A DNA stretch of 64,000 nt from Kitasatospora sp. CB01950 (GCF_001905465.1 NZ_LISX01000003.1:267125-331124); one strand, 5' to 3'. Positions 8,268 to 15,031 are shown, counted from the first letter of the stretch. Made by a program: numbers and translations. Notes: generated from the letters alone by a model not told the origin.

Positions 8268-8504
8268 CGAGCCGGGCGACCACGTCCGGCACGCGTCCCG
8301 CGCCGTCCTCCTTCGCCATCCGGGCGGCGGCCGGACGTCGGTCCGCTCCATCTCGACGGCCCGCTCGGCGACCTCCACCGGCTTCTGCAACTGGGCGATC
8401 TGCGCGTTGAGTTGGCGGTGGGCGGGCCCGGCCGGGCGATTCGACGGATCCGCGAGGTGGCCTTCGCGCAGTGCCGTGCCACCGGACGAGGTCGGGTGCT
8501 GTGC
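8268..8504 (-). other. gene-free stretch with a possible decayed coding remnant
   Basis: On the minus strand, about 8475 to 8350 reads in one frame as a helical, heptad-like piece (HRQLNAQIAQLQKPVEVAER) with host-like third positions. There is no start, and it runs on into a proline tract encoded by the poly-G run. It could be the C-terminal helix of a lost MerR-type regulator, which often neighbours NmrA-like genes. This is weak and I do not call a gene. Confidence 0.25.
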
Positions 8505-9425
8505 TCAGGCCCGCCCGGGTTCCGACAGCAGCCTGGCGTTCCGGCGGACCCAGTCGCCGATGCCGGTGGCCGGGCGGCCGGTGACCTGCCGGACGCCGTC
8601 GGCGTGGCGGTCGTAGCGGTTCTCGGCGTGCAGGCGGGCCATGGTGGAGATGTGCTGGAAGGCGTGTTCCGGCAGGCCGAGCGGCCTCAGGTCGCGCTCG
8701 ATCCACTCGTCCAGCGGGACGTCCGTGTACGCGACCGGCCGGCCGAGCGCGGCGGAGACCTCGGCGGCGATGGCCGGGCCGTCCAGCGTGCGGGGGCCGG
8801 TCAGTTCGTAGGCGCGGCGGAGGTGCGGCTGCGGGTCGGCCAGGATCTCGGCGACGACCTCGGCGACGTCCGCCGCCGCCACGGGGGACGTCCGGGCCGT
8901 CGGACCGAGCGGGAGTCGGACGGCGTCGGCGGTGGCGACGGCGGACAGGCCGGCCCGGAACAGCGGGTTCTCGAGGAACACGGTCGGCCGGACCTCGACC
9001 ACCGGGAGCCCCGACCAGCCGAGGGCCTGCTCCACCAGCCACTGCTGCCGCTGTTGGTGCGACTCGCCGGTGTCGGACACCCCGAGCTCGGAGACCGTCA
9101 GCTGCGACATGTTGACGAACACCTCCAGCCACGCCGTCTCGCGCGCCACGGCCGCCGTGGTGAGGGCGGCCTGCAGGTACTGGTCGGACACCCCCATGCC
9201 GAAGTAGACCCGCGCGCAGCCGGTCAGCGCCCCGGCCACGTCGCCGGTGCGGGTCAGGTCACCGACGACGACCTCCGCACCGGTGGCACGCAACGCGCGC
9301 GCACGTTCGTCGTCACGGCGCACCAGGGCGCGGACCGGCAGCCCGCGTCGTCGCAGCGTCTCGACCACGGACCGGCCGACGGCGCCGACGCGACCGGCGG
9401 CGCCGGTGACCAGGATCGGTTGCAC
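8505..9425 (-). CDS. NmrA-like NAD(P)-binding oxidoreductase
   Basis: The 306-residue protein is an atypical short-chain dehydrogenase of the NmrA/quinone-oxidoreductase-2 type. It has the N-terminal dinucleotide motif VTGAAGRVGAVG (residues 6-17), then RRDDERARAL for the cofactor phosphate or ribose, GDLTRTGDV, and VEVRPTVFLENPLF typical of the NmrA group. It lacks the usual YxxxK pair, as NmrA proteins do. Members act as quinone reductases or redox sensors; the substrate here is unknown. I chose the GTG at 9425 because GGAGGA lies eight bases upstream. The gene is divergent from the lectin-like gene, with a 184-base shared control region. Confidence 0.85.
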   Translation of the reverse strand: MQPILVTGAAGRVGAVGRSVVETLRRRGLPVRALVRRDDERARALRATGAEVVVGDLTRTGDVAGALTGCARVYFGMGVSDQYLQAALTTAAVARETAWLEVFVNMSQLTVSELGVSDTGESHQQRQQWLVEQALGWSGLPVVEVRPTVFLENPLFRAGLSAVATADAVRLPLGPTARTSPVAAADVAEVVAEILADPQPHLRRAYELTGPRTLDGPAIAAEVSAALGRPVAYTDVPLDEWIERDLRPLGLPEHAFQHISTMARLHAENRYDRHADGVRQVTGRPATGIGDWVRRNARLLSEPGRA

Positions 9426-9452
9426 AGTATCTGTCCTCCGTAGCACAGGAGT

Positions 9453-9465
9453 TGACGTTGCGTCA
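9453..9465. promoter_or_regulatory. possible operator in a divergent promoter region
   Basis: A perfect inverted repeat TGACG-TTG-CGTCA lies 27 bases upstream of the NmrA-like start, in the gap shared with the lectin-like gene. The size and place fit a dimeric regulator site. No regulator for it is evident in the window. Confidence 0.3.
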
Positions 9466-9546
9466 GGTTGATGCGGTGGTGGTGACGCGAACGGGTTGGA
9501 GTGGCCGACCGTCCGTGCCCCCGCTCCCGGTGGCGGCGTTGGGAGC

Positions 9547-9579
9547 GGTGGACCCGCGTGGAGACCACGCGGGTCCACC
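9547..9579. promoter_or_regulatory. 15-bp-arm hairpin in the leader of the lectin-like gene
   Basis: Arms 9547-9561 and 9565-9579 are perfect complements with a 3-base loop. It ends 30 bases before the lectin-like ATG, so it would lie in that mRNA leader. It could be an RNA stability or translation element, or a terminator of minor upstream transcription. No downstream alternative pairing is obvious. Confidence 0.4.
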
Positions 9580-9609
9580 CTCCGACGGTCAACGAGGAAG
9601 GACACGGAG

Positions 9610-9864
9610 ATGGCCACGTACAACACGGAGATCCACACGGGTGGCGGCGGCTGGCAGGACGACGCGCCGCTGACCCTCAGCATCGCCAACCGGAACGACG
9701 TCGCCCCCGGCGACGGCGCGCCCGCGACGGGCACCACCGTCACGTGGAACGGCGACGCGGGCAGCGGCAGCGTCACCTTCTTCGACAACGGCAGCAGCTT
9801 CCAGGGCACCGCGCAGTTCCCCAACGAGGGCCCCGTCGGCTACCGCGGCACCCTGGCGGACTGA
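9610..9864 (+). CDS. OAA-family lectin-like small protein
   Basis: The 84-residue protein is all-beta, with no signal peptide. Its second half (FQGTAQFPNEGPVGYRGTL) closely follows the repeat end of the Oscillatoria agardhii agglutinin family (as I recall, LNGTMTYAGEGPIGFRATL). The first half (YNTEIHTGGGGWQDDAPLTLSI) parallels the family's W-G-G...W...G opening. OAA lectins bind high-mannose glycans, with two or more 66-residue repeats per protein. This one is a single, slightly enlarged repeat, so a functional form would need dimerisation. The conserved Trp-Gly-Gly opening is only partly kept (GGGGWQDD), so sugar binding is uncertain. GAGGAAGGA lies upstream of the ATG at 9610. It is followed by a clear terminator. 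Confidence 0.6.
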   Translation: MATYNTEIHTGGGGWQDDAPLTLSIANRNDVAPGDGAPATGTTVTWNGDAGSGSVTFFDNGSSFQGTAQFPNEGPVGYRGTLAD

Positions 9865-9920
9865 CGGCCGACCGCGTGACGGGCTGACAGCCGGCCGCGC
9901 GGCTGCGGCCCAACGCATGC

Positions 9921-9949
9921 GAGCCGCCCGGCGATCGGCCGGGCGGCTC
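9921..9949 (+). terminator. terminator of the lectin-like gene
   Basis: Arms GAGCCGCCCGGC (9921-9932) and GCCGGGCGGCTC (9938-9949) are a perfect 12-base pair with a 5-base loop. It is 57 bases after the lectin-like stop. Confidence 0.7.
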
Positions 9950-10068
9950 CCCTCCCCAGCACACTGGCCCTGGTTGCAGCAACGTTCACCGGCGCCATGT
10001 CCCGTAGCGCCTGAAGCACCTTCTTCCGAGAGGTTCACCTCACGTGGTGCGCACCGTGCTGGGCCCGG

Positions 10069-10317
10069 TCAGAAGAGGCTGGTGTACACGTGCTGCCAGT
10101 CCGTGACGGCCTGGGCGATCGCGGAGGTGGCGCCGATGGCGGTCAGGGCCAGGCGGGTCCTGTTGCGGAGGCGGTGTTCGGTCGGGTTGGCGGCGGCGTC
10201 CGAGACGTCGGCGAGGCTGTGCAGGAGGTCGGCACGGGCCTGGTCGGCGAGGGCGGGCTCCTGCTGGATCGCGGCCTTGAGGGCGTCGATCGCCGCCGCC
10301 GCGTGGTCGTCGACCGG
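10069..10317 (-). pseudogene. in-frame coding continuation after an amber codon
   Basis: Directly after the TAG (10318-10320) of the secreted protein gene, the same frame stays open for 82 more codons to a TGA at 10069-10071. It reads PVDDHAAAAIDALKAAIQQ... ending TDWQHVYTSLF. It is strongly coding in character (almost all third positions G or C, amphipathic helices) and has no start codon of its own with a ribosome-binding site. A single C-to-T change (CAG to TAG) would explain it, or a deletion that joined two genes. It resembles the helical C-terminal tails of actinobacterial multi-domain proteins, but I cannot name a family. Confidence 0.55.
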
Positions 10318-11484
10318 CTATGCGAACGTCATGAGGGCGCCGAGGGAGACGTTCGGGCCGGCCGTGACCCACGGGTCGGGGGAGGGGCCGCGGACGGGGC
10401 CGAAGTGGACGGGGACGGGGCCGTTGGTGCCGCAGGCCGGGTAGCCGTCGACGTCGGAGATGGCGACGGAGCCTCCCGGGGTGGAGAAGCCGGCGGCGCT
10501 GATCGCCTCGGTGCTCTGCCACAGGCCGGCGGTGGAGAGGTGGGCGAGGGTGACGGTGCCGTCGGTGGCGACGTAGCCGATGGCGGTGCCGGAGGCGTTC
10601 TTGGCGGCGGAGAGGACGGCGCCGTCCGGGACGGTGCCCGCCGGGGCGGTGGTGTTGGGCTGGAGGGCGCCGCTGCGGCCCGCGCCGGCGCTGATCGTCG
10701 CCTGGTTGAGGCGCCCGTCGCGGCCCGCGTAGAACACCGAGAAGTTGCTCGACGAGGTGCCGGGGGCGATGGCGATGCCCGCGTTCGGTCGGGCGCTGCC
10801 GGCCGGGGCGATGGTGTACGTGGTCATGTTGCCGCTGGCCTGCGACGTCCAACTCACCGTCACCGCACCGGAGTCGCCGACGGTGAGGATGCCGGCGCGG
10901 CCGGCGATCGGGTAGGTGGCGGACTCCGTGGCGGTCGGGTAACCGGCGGAGGGCGGGAGTTGGCGCCAGTCCACCGCGTACTGGAGGCACGGGTCGGTGA
11001 ACAGCGAGGCGGTGGCGGTCGGCGCTGCCGCGAGGCCCGCCCAGCCGGCGGTGGCCAACGTCAGCTGGCTGCTCGCCCAGGCCACGGATATCCGGCCGCC
11101 GGGCTGGGCGCTGCCCGGGTTGCTGAGGGGGTACGGATCGGTGGTCGGGTGGTCGCCGCAGTACTGGAGGACCGAGCCGTCCGTCGCGGTGAAGTACACG
11201 GCGGGCCGGTGGCCGGGCAGCCGTATCGCGGCCACCCGCGCACCGGGCGGGGCGAGCGAGGCCGGGCCGATCCGGGTGGCGGTGGTCCAGCTGTTGGCGG
11301 TGGCCGAGTAGTGGTAGCTCCACAGACCGCCGTCGGCCCCGATGTAGTACGCGTCGGCTTCATTGCCGGCCGCGACGGCAGCGGGCGCCGGGCCGGCGAG
11401 CAGTGCCGTCGCGGCCAGGATCAGCAGGGTGAGCAGGGCCCGGAGCCGCTGGGCGAGCGGTCTGCGTGGGGTGAGCTCGGGCAT
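10318..11484 (-). CDS. secreted repeat (beta-propeller-like) protein
   Basis: The 388-residue protein has a classical signal peptide: basic start (MPELTPRRPLAQRLR), a hydrophobic core (ALLTLLILAATALLAG) and an AxA-type cleavage site near residue 38-40. The mature part contains repeated blades of about 45 residues of the type ADAYYIGADGGLWSY, AVYFTATDGSVLQY, SVFYAGRDGRLNQ and IGYVATDGTVTLA, which fits a PLL-like lectin or tachylectin-type beta-propeller. Extracellular carbohydrate binding is an inference from the fold. The ATG at 11484 has GGAGAGGAA seven bases upstream. It ends at a TAG after which the frame stays coding for 82 more codons, so this may be a nonsense-truncated form. It lies downstream of a 34-residue membrane peptide and of a two-component system, all in one direction. 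Confidence 0.7.
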   Translation of the reverse strand: MPELTPRRPLAQRLRALLTLLILAATALLAGPAPAAVAAGNEADAYYIGADGGLWSYHYSATANSWTTATRIGPASLAPPGARVAAIRLPGHRPAVYFTATDGSVLQYCGDHPTTDPYPLSNPGSAQPGGRISVAWASSQLTLATAGWAGLAAAPTATASLFTDPCLQYAVDWRQLPPSAGYPTATESATYPIAGRAGILTVGDSGAVTVSWTSQASGNMTTYTIAPAGSARPNAGIAIAPGTSSSNFSVFYAGRDGRLNQATISAGAGRSGALQPNTTAPAGTVPDGAVLSAAKNASGTAIGYVATDGTVTLAHLSTAGLWQSTEAISAAGFSTPGGSVAISDVDGYPACGTNGPVPVHFGPVRGPSPDPWVTAGPNVSLGALMTFA

Positions 11485-11591
11485 GGCGCGTTCCTCTCCA
11501 ACTCGGGTGCGAGGCACGAAGTTTGACAGTTTCATGGCAATGCATCCAGGGTGCGGGAGGGGCGGGCTCGCGATGCCTGGGGCGCGCGGCG

Positions 11592-11696
11592 CTACAGCAG
11601 GCTGAGCGTCACGTTGATGCAGACGCCCACCACCACGACGGCCAGCAGGATCCGGAGCCAGGGCGGGCGTTCCTTCGGCGGTTGCCAATCGGACAT
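11592..11696 (-). CDS. 34-residue single-pass membrane peptide
   Basis: The ORF reads MSDWQPPKERPPWLRILLAV and continues as a hydrophobic helix (VVVGVCINVTLSLL) to the stop. The ATG at 11696 has AGGAGAG six bases upstream, and third positions are G or C except in three codons. The predicted topology is a short cytoplasmic Pro/Lys/Arg/Trp-rich head and one C-terminal membrane helix with a cysteine. The gene lies between the response-regulator gene and the secreted repeat protein, with a palindromic operator 116 bases upstream. A role as a small membrane effector or regulator of the sensor kinase is possible but only inferred. Confidence 0.6.
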   Translation of the reverse strand: MSDWQPPKERPPWLRILLAVVVVGVCINVTLSLL

Positions 11697-11811
11697 CGGC
11701 GGCTCTCCTGTTCGCTGAGCGGTCGGTGCGGCGGAGGACCGTCCGTCCGCCGTGCAGCGAAACTAACGCCGCCGGGCCGGCCTGCGCACTCGCGCGGACT
11801 ACCGTCTTTGA

Positions 11812-11829
11812 GGTGCACTTTTCTGCACC
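11812..11829. promoter_or_regulatory. operator copy 2, GGTGCA-N6-TGCACC
   Basis: The sequence GGTGCACTTTTCTGCACC has the same 6-base half-sites and spacing as the palindrome upstream of the kinase gene at 13893. It sits between the response-regulator stop and the 34-residue peptide gene, 116 bases before that start. Binding by the NarL-type regulator encoded next door is the simplest inference. Confidence 0.55.
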
Positions 11830-11881
11830 CTCCCGGCGGGTGCTGCGCTCAGTGGGAGCAGCGCTCAGCGGGGTGCCGCGC

Positions 11882-12544
11882 TCAGTCGGCCCGGGTGTCG
11901 AGGGAGTTGAGGTAGGTCAGGACGGCCTGCACCCGGCGGTGGCCGCCGTCGGTCGCCGGGAGGCCGAGCTTGGCGAAGATGTTGCCGATGTGCTTGTTCA
12001 CGGAGGTCTCCGCGATGAACAGCAGCCCCCCGATGGCGCCGTTGCCGTGCCCCTCCGCCATCAGCGAGAGCACCTCGCGCTCGCGCGGGCTCAGCGCGTC
12101 CAGCGGGTCGTTCCGGGTCCGGCGCACCATCAGCTGGGAGATCACCTCCGGGTCCATGGCGACCCCGCCGCCCGCCACCCGCTCCAGCGCCTGGAGGAAC
12201 TCCTCCACCCGCCCGACCCGGTCCTTGAGCAGGTACCCGACGCCCGACGCGCCGTGGCTCAACAGCTGGGCGGCGCGGACGTGTTCGACGTACTGGGAGA
12301 GCACCAGCACCGGCAGGTCGGGCAGCTGCTCCCGGGCCGCCACCGCGCCGCGCAGCCCCTCGTCCCGGTACGTCGGCGGCAGGCGGACGTCCAGCACGGC
12401 GATGTCCGGACGGTGGTCGAGCAGGGTCGGCAGCAGCCCGTCGCCGTCCTCCACGGTCGCGCAGACCTCGTGGCCCACGCTCGTCAGCAGCAGCGCCAGG
12501 CCCTCCCGCAGCAGGGCGTTGTCCTCGGCGATCACGATCCGCAC
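11882..12544 (-). CDS. NarL/LuxR-family response regulator
   Basis: The 220-residue protein has an N-terminal receiver domain (1-120) with the acidic pair E7-D8, phosphoacceptor D52 (VLDVRLPP) and conserved lysine K107 (YLLKDRVG). The C-terminal LuxR/GerE helix-turn-helix (about 150-212) carries LSPREREVLSLMAEG and VNKHIGNIFAKLGL. The start is a GTG at 12544 with GGAG five bases upstream. It overlaps the end of the kinase gene by 13 bases, so the pair is translationally coupled. It probably binds the GGTGCA-N6-TGCACC sites on either side of the operon. The helix-turn-helix has the unusual NGAIGGLLFIAETSVNKH, with glycine pairs where most relatives have a longer alanine helix. Confidence 0.93.
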   Translation of the reverse strand: MRIVIAEDNALLREGLALLLTSVGHEVCATVEDGDGLLPTLLDHRPDIAVLDVRLPPTYRDEGLRGAVAAREQLPDLPVLVLSQYVEHVRAAQLLSHGASGVGYLLKDRVGRVEEFLQALERVAGGGVAMDPEVISQLMVRRTRNDPLDALSPREREVLSLMAEGHGNGAIGGLLFIAETSVNKHIGNIFAKLGLPATDGGHRRVQAVLTYLNSLDTRAD

Positions 12545-13827
12545 GGCAGCTCCACTCGAAGTTCGGTCGGCCCGCCGGGCGGGCTCTGCAGGTCGGTGAC
12601 GCCGTCGAACGCGGCGACCCGACGCCGGATGCCGCTGATCCCACTGCCCGGCTCCGGCCCCGGGCCGGCCCCCGCGCCGCCCCTGCCGTCGTCCCGCACG
12701 CAGATCCGGATCCCGTTGCCGGCGATCCGCAGGCGCACCTGGGCGGCCGCGGCCCCGCTGTGCTTGGCGACGTTCGTCAGCGCCTCCGACATCACGAAGT
12801 AGGCCGCAGCCTCCACCGCGACCGGCGCCCGACTTCCCCCGGCGTCCTGCTCGACGTCGAGACTGGTGGGCACCGGGCAGGCCGCCACCAGCGAACGGGC
12901 CGCCTCCGCCAGACCGTGGTCGACCAGCACCGGCGGATAGATCGAACGGACCGCCCCGCGCAGCGACTTGACCGCCTGATCGGTCAAGTCCCGGGCCTGG
13001 TCGATGAGTTCCGGCAGCTTCTCCGGATGGCTGTGCAGCACCTGCTTCATCACCGCCAGCCGCAGCGCCACCGACACCAGCCCGGCCTGCGCCCCGTCGT
13101 GCAAGTCCCGCTCGATGCGCCGCAGTTCGGCCGCGTGCGCCTCCAGCGCCTCGGCCCGGGTGATGGTCAGCTCCACGACCCGCTCGGCCAGCGAGGTGCG
13201 GCGCTTGCGCGGACCGAGCAGCGCCCGCGTCAGCAGCGCGTGCAGCTGCGCCCACCACGGCAACAGCCAGCCGGCCAGCGCGCCGTAGGCCGCGCCCGCC
13301 AGGCACGCCGCCAGGGCAGCCCCCCACGAGTCGATCTCCCAGACCATGAACTGCGGGGGCTCGGGCGCCAGTTGCCACCACAGCGGAACGGTCAGCCAGC
13401 TCGCCGCCCCCGTGCACAGCCCCAGAACCAGCGCTGCGCCGACCGTGCCGAACACGGCATGCGCGAGCAGCCACAGCAGGTCGGTCCAGGTCGCCCGGTC
13501 CGCGAGCATCGTCTGCGCCCGGGCCAGCACCCCGCCCTCCACCCGCCGGTACGACGACGGCACCTCGCAGCCCAACCACCGCCCCGCGCGCAGCCGATGG
13601 GCATCCGCCACCCGCCGCAGCCGGGCCAGCGCGAGCGGCACCAGGGCCAGCCCCGGGCCCACCAGGCTCAGCGCGAACACCGCCAGGAGCGCATACAGGC
13701 CGAACAGCGCCAGCACCGCCGTCCCGCCGACCGCCAGCAGGTACCGCAACGACCGGACCGCCCGCCGCACGAACTCCGCCTGCCCCGAACGCCGTTGCTG
13801 CCGGGCAGCGCCCTCGCTCGTCGTCAA
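12532..13827 (-). CDS. sensor histidine kinase, NarL-type (HisKA_3)
   Basis: The 431-residue protein has two N-terminal hydrophobic hairpins (about 28-72), a non-conserved extracellular or cytoplasmic segment (73-113), and two or three more membrane helices (about 115-148 and 170-192). The HisKA_3 dimerisation domain has the phosphorylatable H243 in ERDLHDGAQ. The ATPase domain follows (NVAKHSG N-box near 355, DDGRGG G1-box near 385, GSGISGIRRRV G2-box near 397). It autophosphorylates and passes the phosphate to the response regulator encoded downstream. The signal is unknown; the large membrane part with little extracellular sequence suggests sensing within the membrane. The start is a TTG at 13827 with a G-rich but imperfect Shine-Dalgarno; a GTG at 13770 is an alternative. 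Confidence 0.9.
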   Translation of the reverse strand: MTTSEGAARQQRRSGQAEFVRRAVRSLRYLLAVGGTAVLALFGLYALLAVFALSLVGPGLALVPLALARLRRVADAHRLRAGRWLGCEVPSSYRRVEGGVLARAQTMLADRATWTDLLWLLAHAVFGTVGAALVLGLCTGAASWLTVPLWWQLAPEPPQFMVWEIDSWGAALAACLAGAAYGALAGWLLPWWAQLHALLTRALLGPRKRRTSLAERVVELTITRAEALEAHAAELRRIERDLHDGAQAGLVSVALRLAVMKQVLHSHPEKLPELIDQARDLTDQAVKSLRGAVRSIYPPVLVDHGLAEAARSLVAACPVPTSLDVEQDAGGSRAPVAVEAAAYFVMSEALTNVAKHSGAAAAQVRLRIAGNGIRICVRDDGRGGAGAGPGPEPGSGISGIRRRVAAFDGVTDLQSPPGGPTELRVELPCGS

Positions 13828-13892
13828 CGCCCCCCACCACCCCTTTTCCGCCCACGCTACCAGCGACGGACGGCGGGCCGCCGCCGGGCGAA

Positions 13893-13910
13893 GGTGCAGT
13901 CGACTGCACC
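13893..13910. promoter_or_regulatory. operator copy 1, perfect 18-bp palindrome
   Basis: GGTGCAGTCGACTGCACC is a perfect palindrome, 65 bases before the kinase start and 94 bases before the divergent ATG at 14005. With the matching site at 11812 it suggests autoregulation of the two-component operon and control of the divergent transcript. Confidence 0.6.
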
Positions 13911-14004
13911 CGAGGACTCCAGCGAACGCCGTGTTCTCCGACGCCTCCCGACTCCCACCGTCGGCAGCGACCCGTCGTCGGCGGGGTGCGGGAGAGGAGA
14001 CACG

Positions 14005-14172
14005 ATGACGCGCAGCGAGGCAGCGGAACAGCCGGTCGGTGAACGAACCCCCGTCACGCCCGGTCCCGGCTCGGGTGTGATGTCGTGTGCGGTGACGTCG
14101 GTTCCGCAGGTGTCGCAGGTGTCGCAGGTGAGTCTGGCGTGGGCCTCGCCGGTGCAGTCGCGATGCCGGTAG
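14005..14172 (+). pseudogene. 5' fragment of a truncated gene
   Basis: An ATG at 14005 has a near-perfect GAGAGGAG five bases upstream and opens MTRSEAAEQPVGERTPVTPG with host-like codons. After about 20 codons it enters the remains of an HxlR regulator on the opposite strand and stops at 14172. I read it as the start of a gene whose body has been deleted. Because it is divergent from the kinase gene and shares its palindromic operator, it may once have been the target of the two-component system. Confidence 0.4.
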
Positions 14173-14442
14173 CGCGCGGGCGGCCCGTCGGGGGCCAGGT
14201 AGGCGTCGCCCCAGTCCCTGATCGCCATGAGGATGGGGTGGATGTCGTGGCCCTTGCGGGTCAGGCGGTATTCGACGTGGTCGCCGTCGTCGGCCTGCCG
14301 GCGGGCCAGGATGGTGCTCGGCCAGCGGGGCGAGCCGGTCCTGCAGCCGGCTGCGGGAGATTCCGAGTGTGCTCTGAAAGGCGTTGAACCGGAGGATGCC
14401 GGCGAACGAAGCCTTCAGGATCAGCAGCGTCGGGCTGTTCGC
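14061..14442 (-). pseudogene. decayed HxlR-family regulator
   Basis: On the minus strand, 14442-14315 reads SPTLLILKASFAGILRFNAF then STLGISRSRLQDRLAPLAEH, the winged-helix core of HxlR regulators. At about 14312-14314 the frame shifts (consistent with loss of 2 bases) and continues as ILARRQADDGDHVEYRLTRKG then MAIRDWGDAYLAPDGPP, the family's C-terminal half. The 5' end, including the usual cysteine-bearing start, is missing. A Cys-rich end shows a tandem CDTCDTC duplication from a 9-base repeat (about 14104-14129). With the frameshift and no start, the gene is not functional. Confidence 0.75.
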
Positions 14443-14539
14443 GGGTGGTGCGGAACGCGTTGACCGGGTGGTCGGGGCCGGGGTGGCCGAAGGAGATGCC
14501 GGCCACCATGCGCCGGTTGTCGGGGATGCCGACGTGGTC
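14436..14539 (-). pseudogene. C-terminal remnant of a nitroreductase
   Basis: The minus strand from 14539 reads DHVGIPDNRRMVAGISFGHP followed by GPDHPVNAFRTTREQ, the typical tail of FMN-dependent nitroreductases. It is preceded in frame by a TGA and followed directly by the HxlR fragment. HxlR regulators and nitroreductases are common neighbours, so one deletion probably fused the remains of a former pair. Confidence 0.6.
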
Positions 14540-14544
14540 TCAGA

Positions 14545-14587
14545 TCCGCGCCGCCCCGGACCAGGCCCTGGTCCGGGGCGGCGCGGA
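14545..14587 (-). terminator. strong terminator of the chemosensory-like gene
   Basis: A perfect 21-base inverted repeat (14545-14565 and 14567-14587) with a single central base starts 15 bases past the stop at 14603. In RNA it would form a very stable stem with a short loop. Confidence 0.8.
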
Positions 14588-14602
14588 CGCCGGGGCGGCG
14601 CG

Positions 14603-15031
14603 TCAGTCGTTCTCGGCGAAGCCGTTCTCCGCGGCGTGCTTGTCCTCGTAGGAACGGTCCGGGTCGTACTTCCCCTGCAGTTCCTCCCACGTCCTGGGAC
14701 GGTTGTGGCTCAGGTGGGCGATGACGTTGCCGGAGTACTTGCCCTGCTCCGTGGTGCACTCGCGGCACGGCCCCTCCAAGGCGTCCGGAACGCCTTGCTT
14801 CAGCTCGGTGGCGGTGGAGCCGCAGGGCCCTTGGTCGAGGAGGCACTTGACGTGAGCCCCGGCGTCGCGGTCGCCGGCATCGGTCGAGAGCTCCTCGTAG
14901 CGGGCGTTGTCGCTCGCGGTGGCGAGGCGGTGGGTCGCGGCGGGGTTGTCCTGGTGGGGCGCGAAGGCGGTAGTTGCGGCGAGGGCCGGGACGGCGAGGG
15001 CGGCGACGAGGAAGGCTGTTCTCGATGGCAC
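14603..15031 (-). CDS. secreted chemosensory-protein-like (OS-D/A10) small ligand carrier
   Basis: The 142-residue protein has a signal peptide (hydrophobic core AFLVAALAVPALAATTAFA, cleavage near residue 24). The mature part matches the insect OS-D/A10 chemosensory protein family. It has four cysteines spaced exactly C-x6-C-x18-C-x2-C (C63, C70, C89, C92), the KCLLDQGPC and LKQGVPDALEGPCRECTTEQ segments, then NVIAHLSHNRP, WEELQGKYDP and a final SYEDKH. Insect members are about 110-residue all-alpha carriers of small hydrophobic ligands with two small disulfide loops. Bacterial members are rare. The start is a GTG at 15031 with GGAG five bases upstream, lying in the palindrome CTCCGATCGGAG (15037-15048). 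It has its own strong terminator and seems monocistronic or co-transcribed with the upstream secreted-protein gene. Function here is unknown; binding of a small lipid or signal outside the cell is inference. Confidence 0.85.
   Translation of the reverse strand: MPSRTAFLVAALAVPALAATTAFAPHQDNPAATHRLATASDNARYEELSTDAGDRDAGAHVKCLLDQGPCGSTATELKQGVPDALEGPCRECTTEQGKYSGNVIAHLSHNRPRTWEELQGKYDPDRSYEDKHAAENGFAEND

Noticed and set aside
8133..8390. Small minus-strand ORF across the poly-G run
   Set aside because: It has no ribosome-binding site and turns into a proline homopolymer; at best a decayed fragment.
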